NCBI GenBank assembly: GCA_024280395.1
Contig: JAJRQG010000096.1
Location: forward strand, 45,428 to 109,427
DNA: 64,000 bases
From: Gammaproteobacteria bacterium
GTDB lineage: Bacteria > Pseudomonadota > Gammaproteobacteria > Xanthomonadales > Marinicellaceae
Direction of reading: 5' to 3'
Below are positions 36,195-44,174 of this stretch, piece by piece. A program made the translations under genes and the position numbers. The notes beneath the pieces were generated by a model that had not been told where the DNA came from, ran no database searches, and saw only the letters and a list, made by a program, of their open reading frames with translations. Numbering within the stretch: the first letter of the stretch is position 1; every line of letters begins with the position of its first letter.

Positions 36195-38009
36195 ATGGAA
36201 ATTAAATTTAACAAAACGACTATAGATCCTCAGACTTACTTGATTGAACAGGATGGTAACCCCGTTGAGGTTGAACCCAAAGTTTTTGATTTAATTATGT
36301 ATCTGATTGAAAATAGGGATCGGGTTGTTGGCCGTGATGAAATTTTGGACAATGTGTGGCCGTCCGTTGTTGTGTCTGATACTTCACTGAACAATCGCAT
36401 AAAAAGCGCCAGAAAAGCCCTAGGTGATGATGGTCAATCACAACATACGATTAAAACAGTTCATGGAAGAGGGTATCAATTTATTGCTGAATTCATCAGT
36501 AAAGTAAATTCAAACAAAGAAAAACCTAAGGGCACTAAAAACACCTTTATCAAATCTTTAACCCTATTATTTTTCATTACTATTGTTGCCAGTTACTTCT
36601 ATATAAATAACGCCGATAAACACGATCCAAACAAGCATATTTCAATAGCAGTTATGGCATTTGAAGATTTAAGTGAAAATAAAGATCAAACCTATTTTTC
36701 TGATGGAATGAGTACCGAATTGATTGGTTTACTGGCTGAAATGAAGGATATTAAAGTTCGTGGTCGCCGCTCTTCTTTTTTTTATAAAGACCAAAATGTA
36801 TCAATACAAACCATTGCCAATGAATTGAAAGTGACACATATTATCGATGGCAGTGTACGTAAAGATGGCGATGATGTACGCATTGATGTTCAGTTAATAG
36901 ATACCAAAAATGGTATGAATATTTGGTCGCAAACCTTTAATCGAAAATTGGATAATATCCTCGATATTCAGGCTGATATTGCTTCTCGTGTTAGAGAGCA
37001 ATTTCAATTGCATGTTGTTGAAACAAAAATCAGCCCCTATAAAATTGATGACAAAGCCTATTCCTTGTATCTACAATCCGAATTTTTATACTATAAAAAT
37101 GATCCAGAATTAATATTGGATGCCATTGATTTGCTTAAAGAATCGCTAAAGATCGATTCTAATTATGCACCAGTACACTTGTTATTGGCTCAAGAGTTGA
37201 TATCCGCCAGTCTAAATTTGCAAAAGCTTCCTTATGATGAAGGGTTGAGTCAAGCACGAATTGCTGTAAATAATACACTGGCACTGAACAAAAATTCTGC
37301 ACCAGCCTATGCCATATTGGCCCGCTTGGACCTAAATCAACATTCTGATTTTAGTACGGCCAATATCAATATAAATAAAGCATTGAATTTAAACCCCAAC
37401 AACGCCACAGTTTTGGCCAATGCCAATGTAGTGATGGGATATTCTGGCAATCTAGACAATTCGATTGAAAATCTCAATAAATTAATAGAAATGAACCCCA
37501 AAGAATTTGTTTATTACAGAAACAAAGGCATTGTTCAGCACTGGTTAGGAGATTTTTCTGGTGCCATTGAATCGTTTAAAAAATATAAATATTATTACCC
37601 TCAAGCTCCTATTGGCAATGCACAAATGGTTAAAGTGTACATTGATATGGAAAAATTTGATGAAGCATTAAAAGTTGCAAAACAAGAAACGGTAGCACAT
37701 TATAAACAACTTTCATTGAGTATTGCTTTGTACGCATTAAATAGAAAGCAAGAATCTGAAGCCTTGCTAATTGATTTAATAGAAAATTCAGAGCAAGTCA
37801 TCAATGAACTGATTGCCGAGGCATATGCTTATAGAGGTGACATTGAGAATACTTTTAAATACCTTGAATTGTCTTTTCTAAGATCACCCGCAGATTTAAT
37901 TGAAGCGATTAACTACCCGGCTTTTAAATTGGTTTACCATGACATTAGGTGGAAAGCTTTGTTACAAAAATTGAAATTGCCAGCAAACCATCGCCTATTG
38001 AACAATTAA
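36195..38009 (+). CDS. CadC-like membrane regulator: winged helix-TM-TolB-like-TPR
   Basis: A 604-aa one-component regulator. Residues 1-98 are an OmpR-type winged helix (VEVEPKVFDLIMYLIENRDRV, IKTVHGRGYQFIAEF). One transmembrane helix lies at about 119-138. A TolB/FlgO-like domain begins at about 148 (ISIAVMAFEDLSENKDQ, FSDGMSTELIG, HIIDGSVRKDGDDVRIDVQL). From about 290 there are tetratricopeptide repeats. The start is ATG 36195, which matches all paralogues; a longer frame upstream is unlikely. Topology suggests cytoplasmic DNA binding and periplasmic sensing. Convergent with the exported-protein operon at 38012-40212. Confidence 0.88.
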   Translation: MEIKFNKTTIDPQTYLIEQDGNPVEVEPKVFDLIMYLIENRDRVVGRDEILDNVWPSVVVSDTSLNNRIKSARKALGDDGQSQHTIKTVHGRGYQFIAEFISKVNSNKEKPKGTKNTFIKSLTLLFFITIVASYFYINNADKHDPNKHISIAVMAFEDLSENKDQTYFSDGMSTELIGLLAEMKDIKVRGRRSSFFYKDQNVSIQTIANELKVTHIIDGSVRKDGDDVRIDVQLIDTKNGMNIWSQTFNRKLDNILDIQADIASRVREQFQLHVVETKISPYKIDDKAYSLYLQSEFLYYKNDPELILDAIDLLKESLKIDSNYAPVHLLLAQELISASLNLQKLPYDEGLSQARIAVNNTLALNKNSAPAYAILARLDLNQHSDFSTANININKALNLNPNNATVLANANVVMGYSGNLDNSIENLNKLIEMNPKEFVYYRNKGIVQHWLGDFSGAIESFKKYKYYYPQAPIGNAQMVKVYIDMEKFDEALKVAKQETVAHYKQLSLSIALYALNRKQESEALLIDLIENSEQVINELIAEAYAYRGDIENTFKYLELSFLRSPADLIEAINYPAFKLVYHDIRWKALLQKLKLPANHRLLNN

Positions 38010-38011
38010 TT

Positions 38012-38683
38012 TTAGTTAGCTAAATTATACCTCTTGTTTTCCCTCGCAAACATCGATTTAATTGTATCTCCATCAGAAGGTTCTTCGATTAATGTATCTG
38101 GGTTCCATTGACTACGAACGGTATGAAAAAAATCTCCGCCATAAATATGCAATCCACTGGTGAATCGTTGTAATGGATTTGTTACAGAATGAATTACATC
38201 ATCTGATAGCTCTGCGACATCACCTTCAAACAAAGTTTCGATTCCATAAGCATCAATACTTTGTTGATTTCGGCGCCATAAAATATTGTCTTCACGCCCT
38301 GTATAAATACCGATTAAAGCCCACATTAAATGCGAATGTGGTAATAAGTTCATTTGTGGTGTCCAACTGGCGTTGAAAATAGTTAGGGTTTTTGAGGCAT
38401 GTAAAATATTGATGCCTGCTTTGTTGGGTTCACCAAGCGCAACTAACATTTCTTTGGGCCTGGAGACAGCTTTTGTTAATACTTCTTTGATGGCAATTTG
38501 TGCATCAGTTTCTTTATTGGCTTCTATACAATCTGCAATAAAATAATCTATATCTAATTTATTTTTCATGGTCTTCTCAGTTTTTGTTTCTATCGCATAT
38601 GATTGATTAGGCAATATAAATTGACTGCTTACTACAGCTGCTCCTGCGATGAAAGATCGCCTTGATAATGTTTTATTGTTCAT
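38012..38683 (-). CDS. Tat-exported cupin-like metal-dependent protein (COG5553 type)
   Basis: A 223-aa protein with a twin-arginine signal (SRRSFIAGAAVVSSQFIL). The body has NLLPHSHLMWALIGIYTGRED and a later SGLHIYGGDFFHT, as in double-stranded beta-helix proteins related to cysteine dioxygenase. The His residues in HSH and in LHIYGGDFF are candidate metal ligands. Substrate is unknown. Its ATG overlaps the stop of the upstream TPR gene by four bases (38680-38683), so the two are coupled and share the promoter near 40268. Confidence 0.75.
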   Translation of the reverse strand: MNNKTLSRRSFIAGAAVVSSQFILPNQSYAIETKTEKTMKNKLDIDYFIADCIEANKETDAQIAIKEVLTKAVSRPKEMLVALGEPNKAGINILHASKTLTIFNASWTPQMNLLPHSHLMWALIGIYTGREDNILWRRNQQSIDAYGIETLFEGDVAELSDDVIHSVTNPLQRFTSGLHIYGGDFFHTVRSQWNPDTLIEEPSDGDTIKSMFARENKRYNLAN

Positions 38684-40212
38684 TTCATCTTATCCAGTTT
38701 GGTTTTACAAAAATCTAAGCCATTTAGGCTGTTCAACCTATTGGGATTAATGGCTAAGGTTGTTTTGTAAGCAAGCAATGCATTTTTAAAATCATTATTC
38801 ATGACAAACATATCACCCAATAATTCTCTGGATGGCAGTACTGCCGCTGGAGTTACAGGATTTTTATCTAAACTGTCTTCTAGATCAGCTGCATGAATTA
38901 ATTGGTTGATAGCAAGTTCTGTATTACCATTGGAAAATGTTATCCATGCTTGAATGGTTTGCCTTTGTGCATCTATTAATTTTGCCCAATAGTTTGGACT
39001 GAATTTTAATGTCTTTTCATACAACTCATTCAAAATATTAATGTTTTGATTCGCAACGCCTAAATCTCCACTGCGAGCTGCACCTAAACCTTTGGTAAAA
39101 TAAGTGATGGCTTGTACTTGTGGGTATCTATCCCAGGATAAATATTGGGGCTGCTTCGGTTTTAATTGTTTTGCTATTAACCATTGTTTTTGTTCAAGTA
39201 CCTGTCTGGCAGGGATTGCTGCCATTGCGTAGGTCGCTGGGAAAACATCTTGATAATCATGGTGAGACTGTAACTCATCAATAACTAATTGAACCTTTTC
39301 ATATTCACCCAACTGTAAATAAGCATAAACAAGATAATCCAAAGCATGCAAATAATGCATTGATGTTGCACCGTTGGTTGGGTAATTTAAAGCCGCTTTA
39401 GCTGAACGGATATTCCAACTGACCACATCTTTCCACATCCCCAATCTAACAAAAATATGACTAGGCATATGCAAAGCATGTGGGACATCTGGTGCAATTT
39501 TGTCATAGGCCCGTGCAGCAACAATGGCTTTTCTTGCCAATAAATTACTGTCATAGGCGTGTATGGTGTAATGAATAACACCGGGATTCAATGGAGCAAC
39601 TTTATACAATTCATATAATATTTTACCCGCTTGTTTCTGATGGATCAGGTTTGAATCGCTCATTGAAGCGGTTGCTATGTGCGATAAGGCATAGATTGCT
39701 GCTGCATTGACATCATTTGGATATTTTTCATAGATCAATTTTTGTCCTTGTTCCCAAGCAATAATCCTATCTTTATCCTTGGTTTTTTGCCAGTCTTTAT
39801 AATATTTGGCTGTGGCATTGATATATAAGTTTTCTCTTTTCGAGCTATTGGATAAATTGAGTGCTTTCTTAATGGCTTCTTCTCCCAATAGCAAAGACTC
39901 ATCACTTATGGTATCAGGCCACAAAGGATGAAACAGAGTCATTGCATAACCCCAGTAAGCTATAGCACAATCGGGTTGTTTTTTAATAATGGACTGGAAA
40001 TTTATTTCAGCTTGTTTGTACATCATGTGGTGATATAGCGCCAATGCAGTATTCATGGTGGTTTGTTGATCTTTGTTACATGAGGTGGAAAATTCAACAT
40101 TGCCCAAATCACCAAATTTTTGAACAATGAAATCTTCTTCATCGTGTGCATCTCCGTGCGCTTGTAACTGATTAACCATCAGGGTGATAAATAAAAGGCC
40201 TATTTTTTTCAT
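38680..40212 (-). CDS. Exported TPR-repeat protein
   Basis: A 510-aa protein with signal peptide MKKIGLLFITLMVNQLQAHG and a His/Asp-rich start (AHGDAHDEED). Tetratricopeptide-like helices run through the protein: NTALALYHHMMYKQAEINFQ, YWGYAMTLFHPLWPD, and a final FKNALLAYKTTLAINPNRL. HALHMPSHIFVRLGMW is a conserved-looking core motif of this uncharacterised family. It is the first gene of a two-gene operon with the Tat-exported cupin-like protein. A candidate operator ends 55 nt before its start. Confidence 0.78.
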   Translation of the reverse strand: MKKIGLLFITLMVNQLQAHGDAHDEEDFIVQKFGDLGNVEFSTSCNKDQQTTMNTALALYHHMMYKQAEINFQSIIKKQPDCAIAYWGYAMTLFHPLWPDTISDESLLLGEEAIKKALNLSNSSKRENLYINATAKYYKDWQKTKDKDRIIAWEQGQKLIYEKYPNDVNAAAIYALSHIATASMSDSNLIHQKQAGKILYELYKVAPLNPGVIHYTIHAYDSNLLARKAIVAARAYDKIAPDVPHALHMPSHIFVRLGMWKDVVSWNIRSAKAALNYPTNGATSMHYLHALDYLVYAYLQLGEYEKVQLVIDELQSHHDYQDVFPATYAMAAIPARQVLEQKQWLIAKQLKPKQPQYLSWDRYPQVQAITYFTKGLGAARSGDLGVANQNINILNELYEKTLKFSPNYWAKLIDAQRQTIQAWITFSNGNTELAINQLIHAADLEDSLDKNPVTPAAVLPSRELLGDMFVMNNDFKNALLAYKTTLAINPNRLNSLNGLDFCKTKLDKMK

Positions 40213-40267
40213 AAGTGCTTCTCAAGTTTAAATCAGGTTTCATTGTTGCTGATTTAGAATATCCAAA

Positions 40268-40288
40268 CATGAAGCTATTGTATTGTTT
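40268..40288 (-). promoter_or_regulatory. CTTCATG operator upstream of exported TPR gene
   Basis: On the minus strand reads AAACAATAC, then a three-base spacer, then TAGCTTCATG-type ending. It aligns gaplessly with the other sites and ends 55 nt before the 40212 start. Confidence 0.6.
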
Positions 40289-40363
40289 TTGTATTGATTG
40301 GGAAATTTGAGAATATTATCCAGCCGATAAATGTAAATATACGGTGTGTTGTTTCTATATAAC

Positions 40364-42169
40364 TCACTCAAAATCATTTTTCCAAATCAAATCACCTGTT
40401 GTTGAGCAGTCAACTGTCACCTGAATGGCTTGATTGAGAGATTCTTGCTCAGTAGTATTGCCTTGAGATGTCACAACACAACTATAATCTGGGTCATTAG
40501 GCTGAGTTAGAATAGTGACATGATAGTTGAAGCCGATATGAATCAATAATCGTGTATCAAAGGTAAACTCACCATTTTGCGTAATAAGCAAATCATCATT
40601 GTTGTTATTTTGTATTACTATGCTTTCAGTATTGACTAAACCCGTGACGGTTCCGCCAACGGAATAAGTAAAGGTATCACTAAAGTTTTGAGGATCACAC
40701 GCATCACCTAAACCGTCTTGATCCAAGTCTTCTTGTGTGGCATTGGCAATATTGGGGCAATTGTCGATGCCATCTTCAATGGTATCATTATCACTGTCAA
40801 CCCCTGGTGTACTGGTGCGAAATGGAAAGCAATAATTGGTAACAGTACCTTCATCGGTGGTGGCATAAAGAATGGGTTTTGTACCATTTTTATCGGTATC
40901 GGCTATTTTAATATTGGTGACAGCACCTGTAGCTGCGCTTAAAGTATTGCGACTGGCGATTAATGATCCTGTGGCGATATCGTATTGCTTAATTAAATCA
41001 CCCACACTTCCAACGGTTACATCAGATGTACCCACATACACATTTCTATCTGCTAATCCAAAAATGGGTGTGCCAGTGGCAAAATTGACATCGGCACTCC
41101 ACAGCCAGTTGCCCACATTGCCATCATCAGTTGCCAACAACAAATTACCGAAAAAATCAGTGACAGCAATCAAAACTCGGTTATCAGGTGTAACGGTGAT
41201 TGCAGCATCTGTAGCAAAAGGTAAGGGTGCTATTGGTGAAGAAGATAAATTTGGATTTGATATTCTCCATAAAATAGCACCTGTATTTTTATCCACCGCA
41301 ATGATTTCTCCAGCAAGGTTGGCTATATACAATCGGTCTCCTGTCATTAAAGGTTTGCCCCAAACAGCTCCAACATTGACAGACCAACGTTTTGTTCCGT
41401 TGATCACATTAATTGCCCAGAGGCTGTGTTGAGCAGGGTCACTTCTATCGGTTGCAAAATACAAGGTATCGGTACTTGGTTCGATTATCATATCCCCGAA
41501 TAGTACATCAACATCAAAATTAGCCACTTGGTTGAAAGTCCACTCAATAGCCCCTGAATCTGCATTTAATGCATAAATTCGATTGGCTGTTGTGCCACCA
41601 ACACATCCAAATCGAGTGCCAATGTAAACAATATCAGTAGAAAACCTTACTTTGAAAGTATCTGTTGAAAACCTTCTGAGTTGCACTATGGGTGCTATTG
41701 CAATGCTATCCGTTGCACAATCGTTTCGCCTTAAAGTTGTTGCCCATATTATTCCACTATTAAAATTTGCTTCTTCAACATCAACACGTTGTACTATGCC
41801 ATTTTTTTGTGTAAAAAAAACTCCAAATTGTCCAGCACTACTTGTATCCATCTTAATAACTTGGCATAAACCTATAACAGTAGAAGTGGCTAAATAACGG
41901 TCATCTGCAATTTGAAAATTTAATAAGTTGGCATCAGCTCTAAAAATAGAATTACCAGAAGAAAAAATCACTTTATTTGATAGATTACCATCAAAAGAAA
42001 TTGTTTCATCACTTAATCCGAAAGCACCAATTGCTGAACCGGGTAACAAAGGAGAAGTAGCTTCTTGCATATCAACCACACAATCATTCTGTGCGGTTGC
42101 AGTATTAATCAACATTAAAAACAGCACAGCCAATAAATTTTTTGTTAGCGCATTTGATTTAACCACCAT
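40364..42169 (-). CDS. Secreted PQQ-type beta-propeller protein with TSP3 repeat and C-terminal DFE tag
   Basis: A 601-aa exported protein (signal peptide around LLAVLFLMLINTATAQ). Residues about 50-440 contain PQQ-like propeller repeats, with DKNTGAILWRISNP, WAINVINGTKRWSVNVG and LNADSGAIEWTFNQV. A thrombospondin type-3 calcium motif follows (DSDNDTIEDGIDNCPN, DLDQDGLGDACDPQ). The ~90-residue C-terminal beta-domain (GGTVTGLVNTESIVIQNNNN) matches that of the beta-helix protein, and the last residues are LIWKNDFE. A structural or binding role at the surface is likely; PQQ-binding residues are not evident. Confidence 0.8.
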   Translation of the reverse strand: MVVKSNALTKNLLAVLFLMLINTATAQNDCVVDMQEATSPLLPGSAIGAFGLSDETISFDGNLSNKVIFSSGNSIFRADANLLNFQIADDRYLATSTVIGLCQVIKMDTSSAGQFGVFFTQKNGIVQRVDVEEANFNSGIIWATTLRRNDCATDSIAIAPIVQLRRFSTDTFKVRFSTDIVYIGTRFGCVGGTTANRIYALNADSGAIEWTFNQVANFDVDVLFGDMIIEPSTDTLYFATDRSDPAQHSLWAINVINGTKRWSVNVGAVWGKPLMTGDRLYIANLAGEIIAVDKNTGAILWRISNPNLSSSPIAPLPFATDAAITVTPDNRVLIAVTDFFGNLLLATDDGNVGNWLWSADVNFATGTPIFGLADRNVYVGTSDVTVGSVGDLIKQYDIATGSLIASRNTLSAATGAVTNIKIADTDKNGTKPILYATTDEGTVTNYCFPFRTSTPGVDSDNDTIEDGIDNCPNIANATQEDLDQDGLGDACDPQNFSDTFTYSVGGTVTGLVNTESIVIQNNNNDDLLITQNGEFTFDTRLLIHIGFNYHVTILTQPNDPDYSCVVTSQGNTTEQESLNQAIQVTVDCSTTGDLIWKNDFE

Positions 42170-42227
42170 AATTGTCCCTTAAACGTTAATATTTGGAGTT
42201 TATAATAGCGAATACTTGTTCTTCAAA

Positions 42228-42248
42228 CATGAAGATTAGGTATTAATA
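42228..42248 (-). promoter_or_regulatory. CTTCATG operator upstream of PQQ-propeller gene
   Basis: Minus strand: TATTAATACCT followed by AATCTTCATG. Second half is a perfect consensus. Ends 58 nt before the 42169 start codon. Confidence 0.65.
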
Positions 42249-42266
42249 GTGTGAAGGTTGATTTTT

Positions 42267-43019
42267 TTATGGCTTTTTATAAACATCTTTAAACATCAAC
42301 ATATCACTTACCCTTGATGATGCACCATCATAAAACCCTGTTTCTTTAGCAAAGTTTTTGGGGTTGTTAAACGTGCCAAAAATGATGTCAAACAGAGGTA
42401 AATCTGAATAGTTATAGGCATGTACATTTTTTTGATGGTGGATGCTGTGGCTTTCTGGTCTTTGGATAAAGTAACCTAGCCATTGAGGGGTTTTGATATT
42501 GGTGTGTTGAAATATGGCTAAGAAAGTGGAGATATACAATACATAGGTAGTTGATTGCGGAGATAAACCGACAAACAAAACCAAACTTAAACTGCCAATC
42601 ATGGTAAAGCCAATCATATCGGCAGGGCTAAAATAATAAGCCCCAAAAGCATCAACGCGCTCTGCACTGTGGTGCATCTGGTGAAATCCCAGCCATAACC
42701 ATTTTGTGTTGTGCATAGTTCTATGCCAAATATAAATCAACAACTCAAATACAAAGACTCCTACGGCTAGACTGGCATAGGTATTTAAATCACTTAAATC
42801 TAATAATTGATAAGTCAGCAGATATTTATCCCAAATCATGGGCAAATAAGTGGCCATATAAAAAAAGAAAAAGAAGCTTATAACTGCTCTTATTTTCCAC
42901 CCTTTAATCGGTGGTAACGACCTTGCAGGGATTATTGCTTCAATAAATATTAAAGCAAAATAAATGGCGATTATGACCATTGATACAGGGTCAAATAGAA
43001 TTTCAATAGGGGTTGGCAT
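42267..43019 (-). CDS. Sterol desaturase/fatty acid hydroxylase family protein
   Basis: A 250-aa integral membrane di-iron oxygenase. The His clusters are present: WHRTMHN, HQMHHS and HSIHHQ, with NYSDLPLFDIIFGTF near the end. Four transmembrane helices at about 8-28, 42-62, 83-105 and 145-170. Members hydroxylate or desaturate sterols, carotenoids or lipids; the substrate here cannot be told. A CTTCATG-type operator lies 58 nt upstream. Confidence 0.92.
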   Translation of the reverse strand: MPTPIEILFDPVSMVIIAIYFALIFIEAIIPARSLPPIKGWKIRAVISFFFFFYMATYLPMIWDKYLLTYQLLDLSDLNTYASLAVGVFVFELLIYIWHRTMHNTKWLWLGFHQMHHSAERVDAFGAYYFSPADMIGFTMIGSLSLVLFVGLSPQSTTYVLYISTFLAIFQHTNIKTPQWLGYFIQRPESHSIHHQKNVHAYNYSDLPLFDIIFGTFNNPKNFAKETGFYDGASSRVSDMLMFKDVYKKP

Positions 43020-43077
43020 ATTGCTTCTCCAAGTGTTTTATTCGTTGGTTTAATTGTATTATGGCTGTAGGATAAAA

Positions 43078-43098
43078 CATGAAGATTAAGTATTGATT
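43078..43098 (-). promoter_or_regulatory. CTTCATG operator upstream of sterol desaturase gene
   Basis: Minus strand: AATCAATACTT then AATCTTCATG, an AATC-to-AATC period of exactly 11 bp. This is the best consensus copy. Ends 58 nt before the 43019 ATG. Confidence 0.7.
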
Positions 43099-43144
43099 AG
43101 CTGTTTTTTAGAACACAAACCATTTTCCTATACCAATCTAGCAA

Positions 43145-43185
43145 AATAATATACCTTACCAAAGGAAAACTCTTCAGTAAGGTAT
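43145..43185 (-). terminator. Probable terminator after AOC-barrel gene
   Basis: On the minus strand ATACCTTAC pairs with GTAAGGTAT (9-bp stem, 17-base loop), followed by ATTATTTTG. It lies 16 bp after the stop of the 43201-43857 gene. Confidence 0.55.
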
Positions 43186-43200
43186 GTTGTATACAAATAC

Positions 43201-43857
43201 TTAACGTCTAAGGCGTAGCACCACTCGTACATTAACGCCATATGATGAGTTAAAGCCCAGTAGCTTTTGAGTGGAAGTACCTTTTGCTGTAGCATACCTA
43301 CCAGTTCCGCCTGTGATAGCACGATCTATGCCTACATTTATATCTGATAGCTCATAGCCTTCTGTGATTATTGTCTGCCTACCATATTTTTCATTTAAGT
43401 CGAATATTTGAGTGGTAACAACCCAAGGACCAGTAACCGTACTTGCCCCTTGTCCGATATGCCATCCTCGACAAACCCACCTGCCTAATACCTCTTCAGG
43501 ATAAGCTGGACTCCCATCTTCATTCACACCATTGTGGTTTTCTAAAAAACCATAAGGATAAAGATAGCCCTGTGTAATGAACTCTCCACCATAGGCTGGC
43601 AGACCATTCTCATCAACGGGTTCTGCATCGAAAGAAAATCGTGAGCCATTCTCTGCAATATCAAAACGCTTAACTTTACTTGAGTGCTTTGGAATCAGTT
43701 CATTGGTGGCGATAGAATCTTTGGTAGTCTGATTTAAATGAGAACCTTTTGAATTCCCATTTGCATGAACCTGTCCTATCATAAATAGTGAAATGACAAG
43801 TATCATAACTGTTGTTAATCTATTTGTCCCCGTGTTGTTTTTGTTGATATTTAACAT
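43201..43857 (-). CDS. Exported AOC/dirigent-like barrel protein
   Basis: A 218-aa protein with an N-terminal signal (LTTVMILVISLFMIGQVHA). The second half looks like the allene-oxide-cyclase-like or dirigent barrel: GRWVCRGWHIG, TGPWVVTTQIFDL, and the hallmark AITGGTGRYATAKGT. Bacterial members are uncharacterised; some plant relatives steer stereochemistry or oxylipin cyclisation. It sits next to a sterol desaturase and divergent from a winged-helix regulator. A CTTCATG site ends 55 nt before the start. Confidence 0.75.
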   Translation of the reverse strand: MLNINKNNTGTNRLTTVMILVISLFMIGQVHANGNSKGSHLNQTTKDSIATNELIPKHSSKVKRFDIAENGSRFSFDAEPVDENGLPAYGGEFITQGYLYPYGFLENHNGVNEDGSPAYPEEVLGRWVCRGWHIGQGASTVTGPWVVTTQIFDLNEKYGRQTIITEGYELSDINVGIDRAITGGTGRYATAKGTSTQKLLGFNSSYGVNVRVVLRLRR

Positions 43858-43912
43858 TGTCTTTCCTTTTGTTTAAATGGACTTCCATAATGGGTTTAGA
43901 GTTAAATTCATA

Positions 43913-43933
43913 CATGAAGTTAAGGTATTGATT
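43913..43933 (-). promoter_or_regulatory. CTTCATG operator upstream of AOC-barrel gene
   Basis: Minus strand: AATCAATACCT then TAACTTCATG. It lies in the divergent spacer shared with the regulator at 44175-46526, 55 nt before the 43857 start. Confidence 0.65.
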
Positions 43934-44174
43934 AGATGAAAATTGTGTATTTTTTCTATGGAGACCAATGGTTTTGAGCTATAACTGAACAATCGATAGC
44001 TATTTTTGTACTTTTAATAAACTTTTAGAATTAAAGTTAGTTGCAATATAATTAAGATTTTTTCTAAAACTGGCCTAAATTTACACTTTAAGCCTAAAAA
44101 TTAAGTAAACTGGTAGCAGTAGCCTGTTTTTGCATGGTCATAAATGACACAAATTAGAGGGATTTGTTAGATAA

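Noticed and set aside
43858..44174. Autoregulatory CTTCATG sites facing the regulator genes
   Set aside because: The sites in divergent spacers lie close to the exported-protein starts and point toward them; no second copy faces the regulators.
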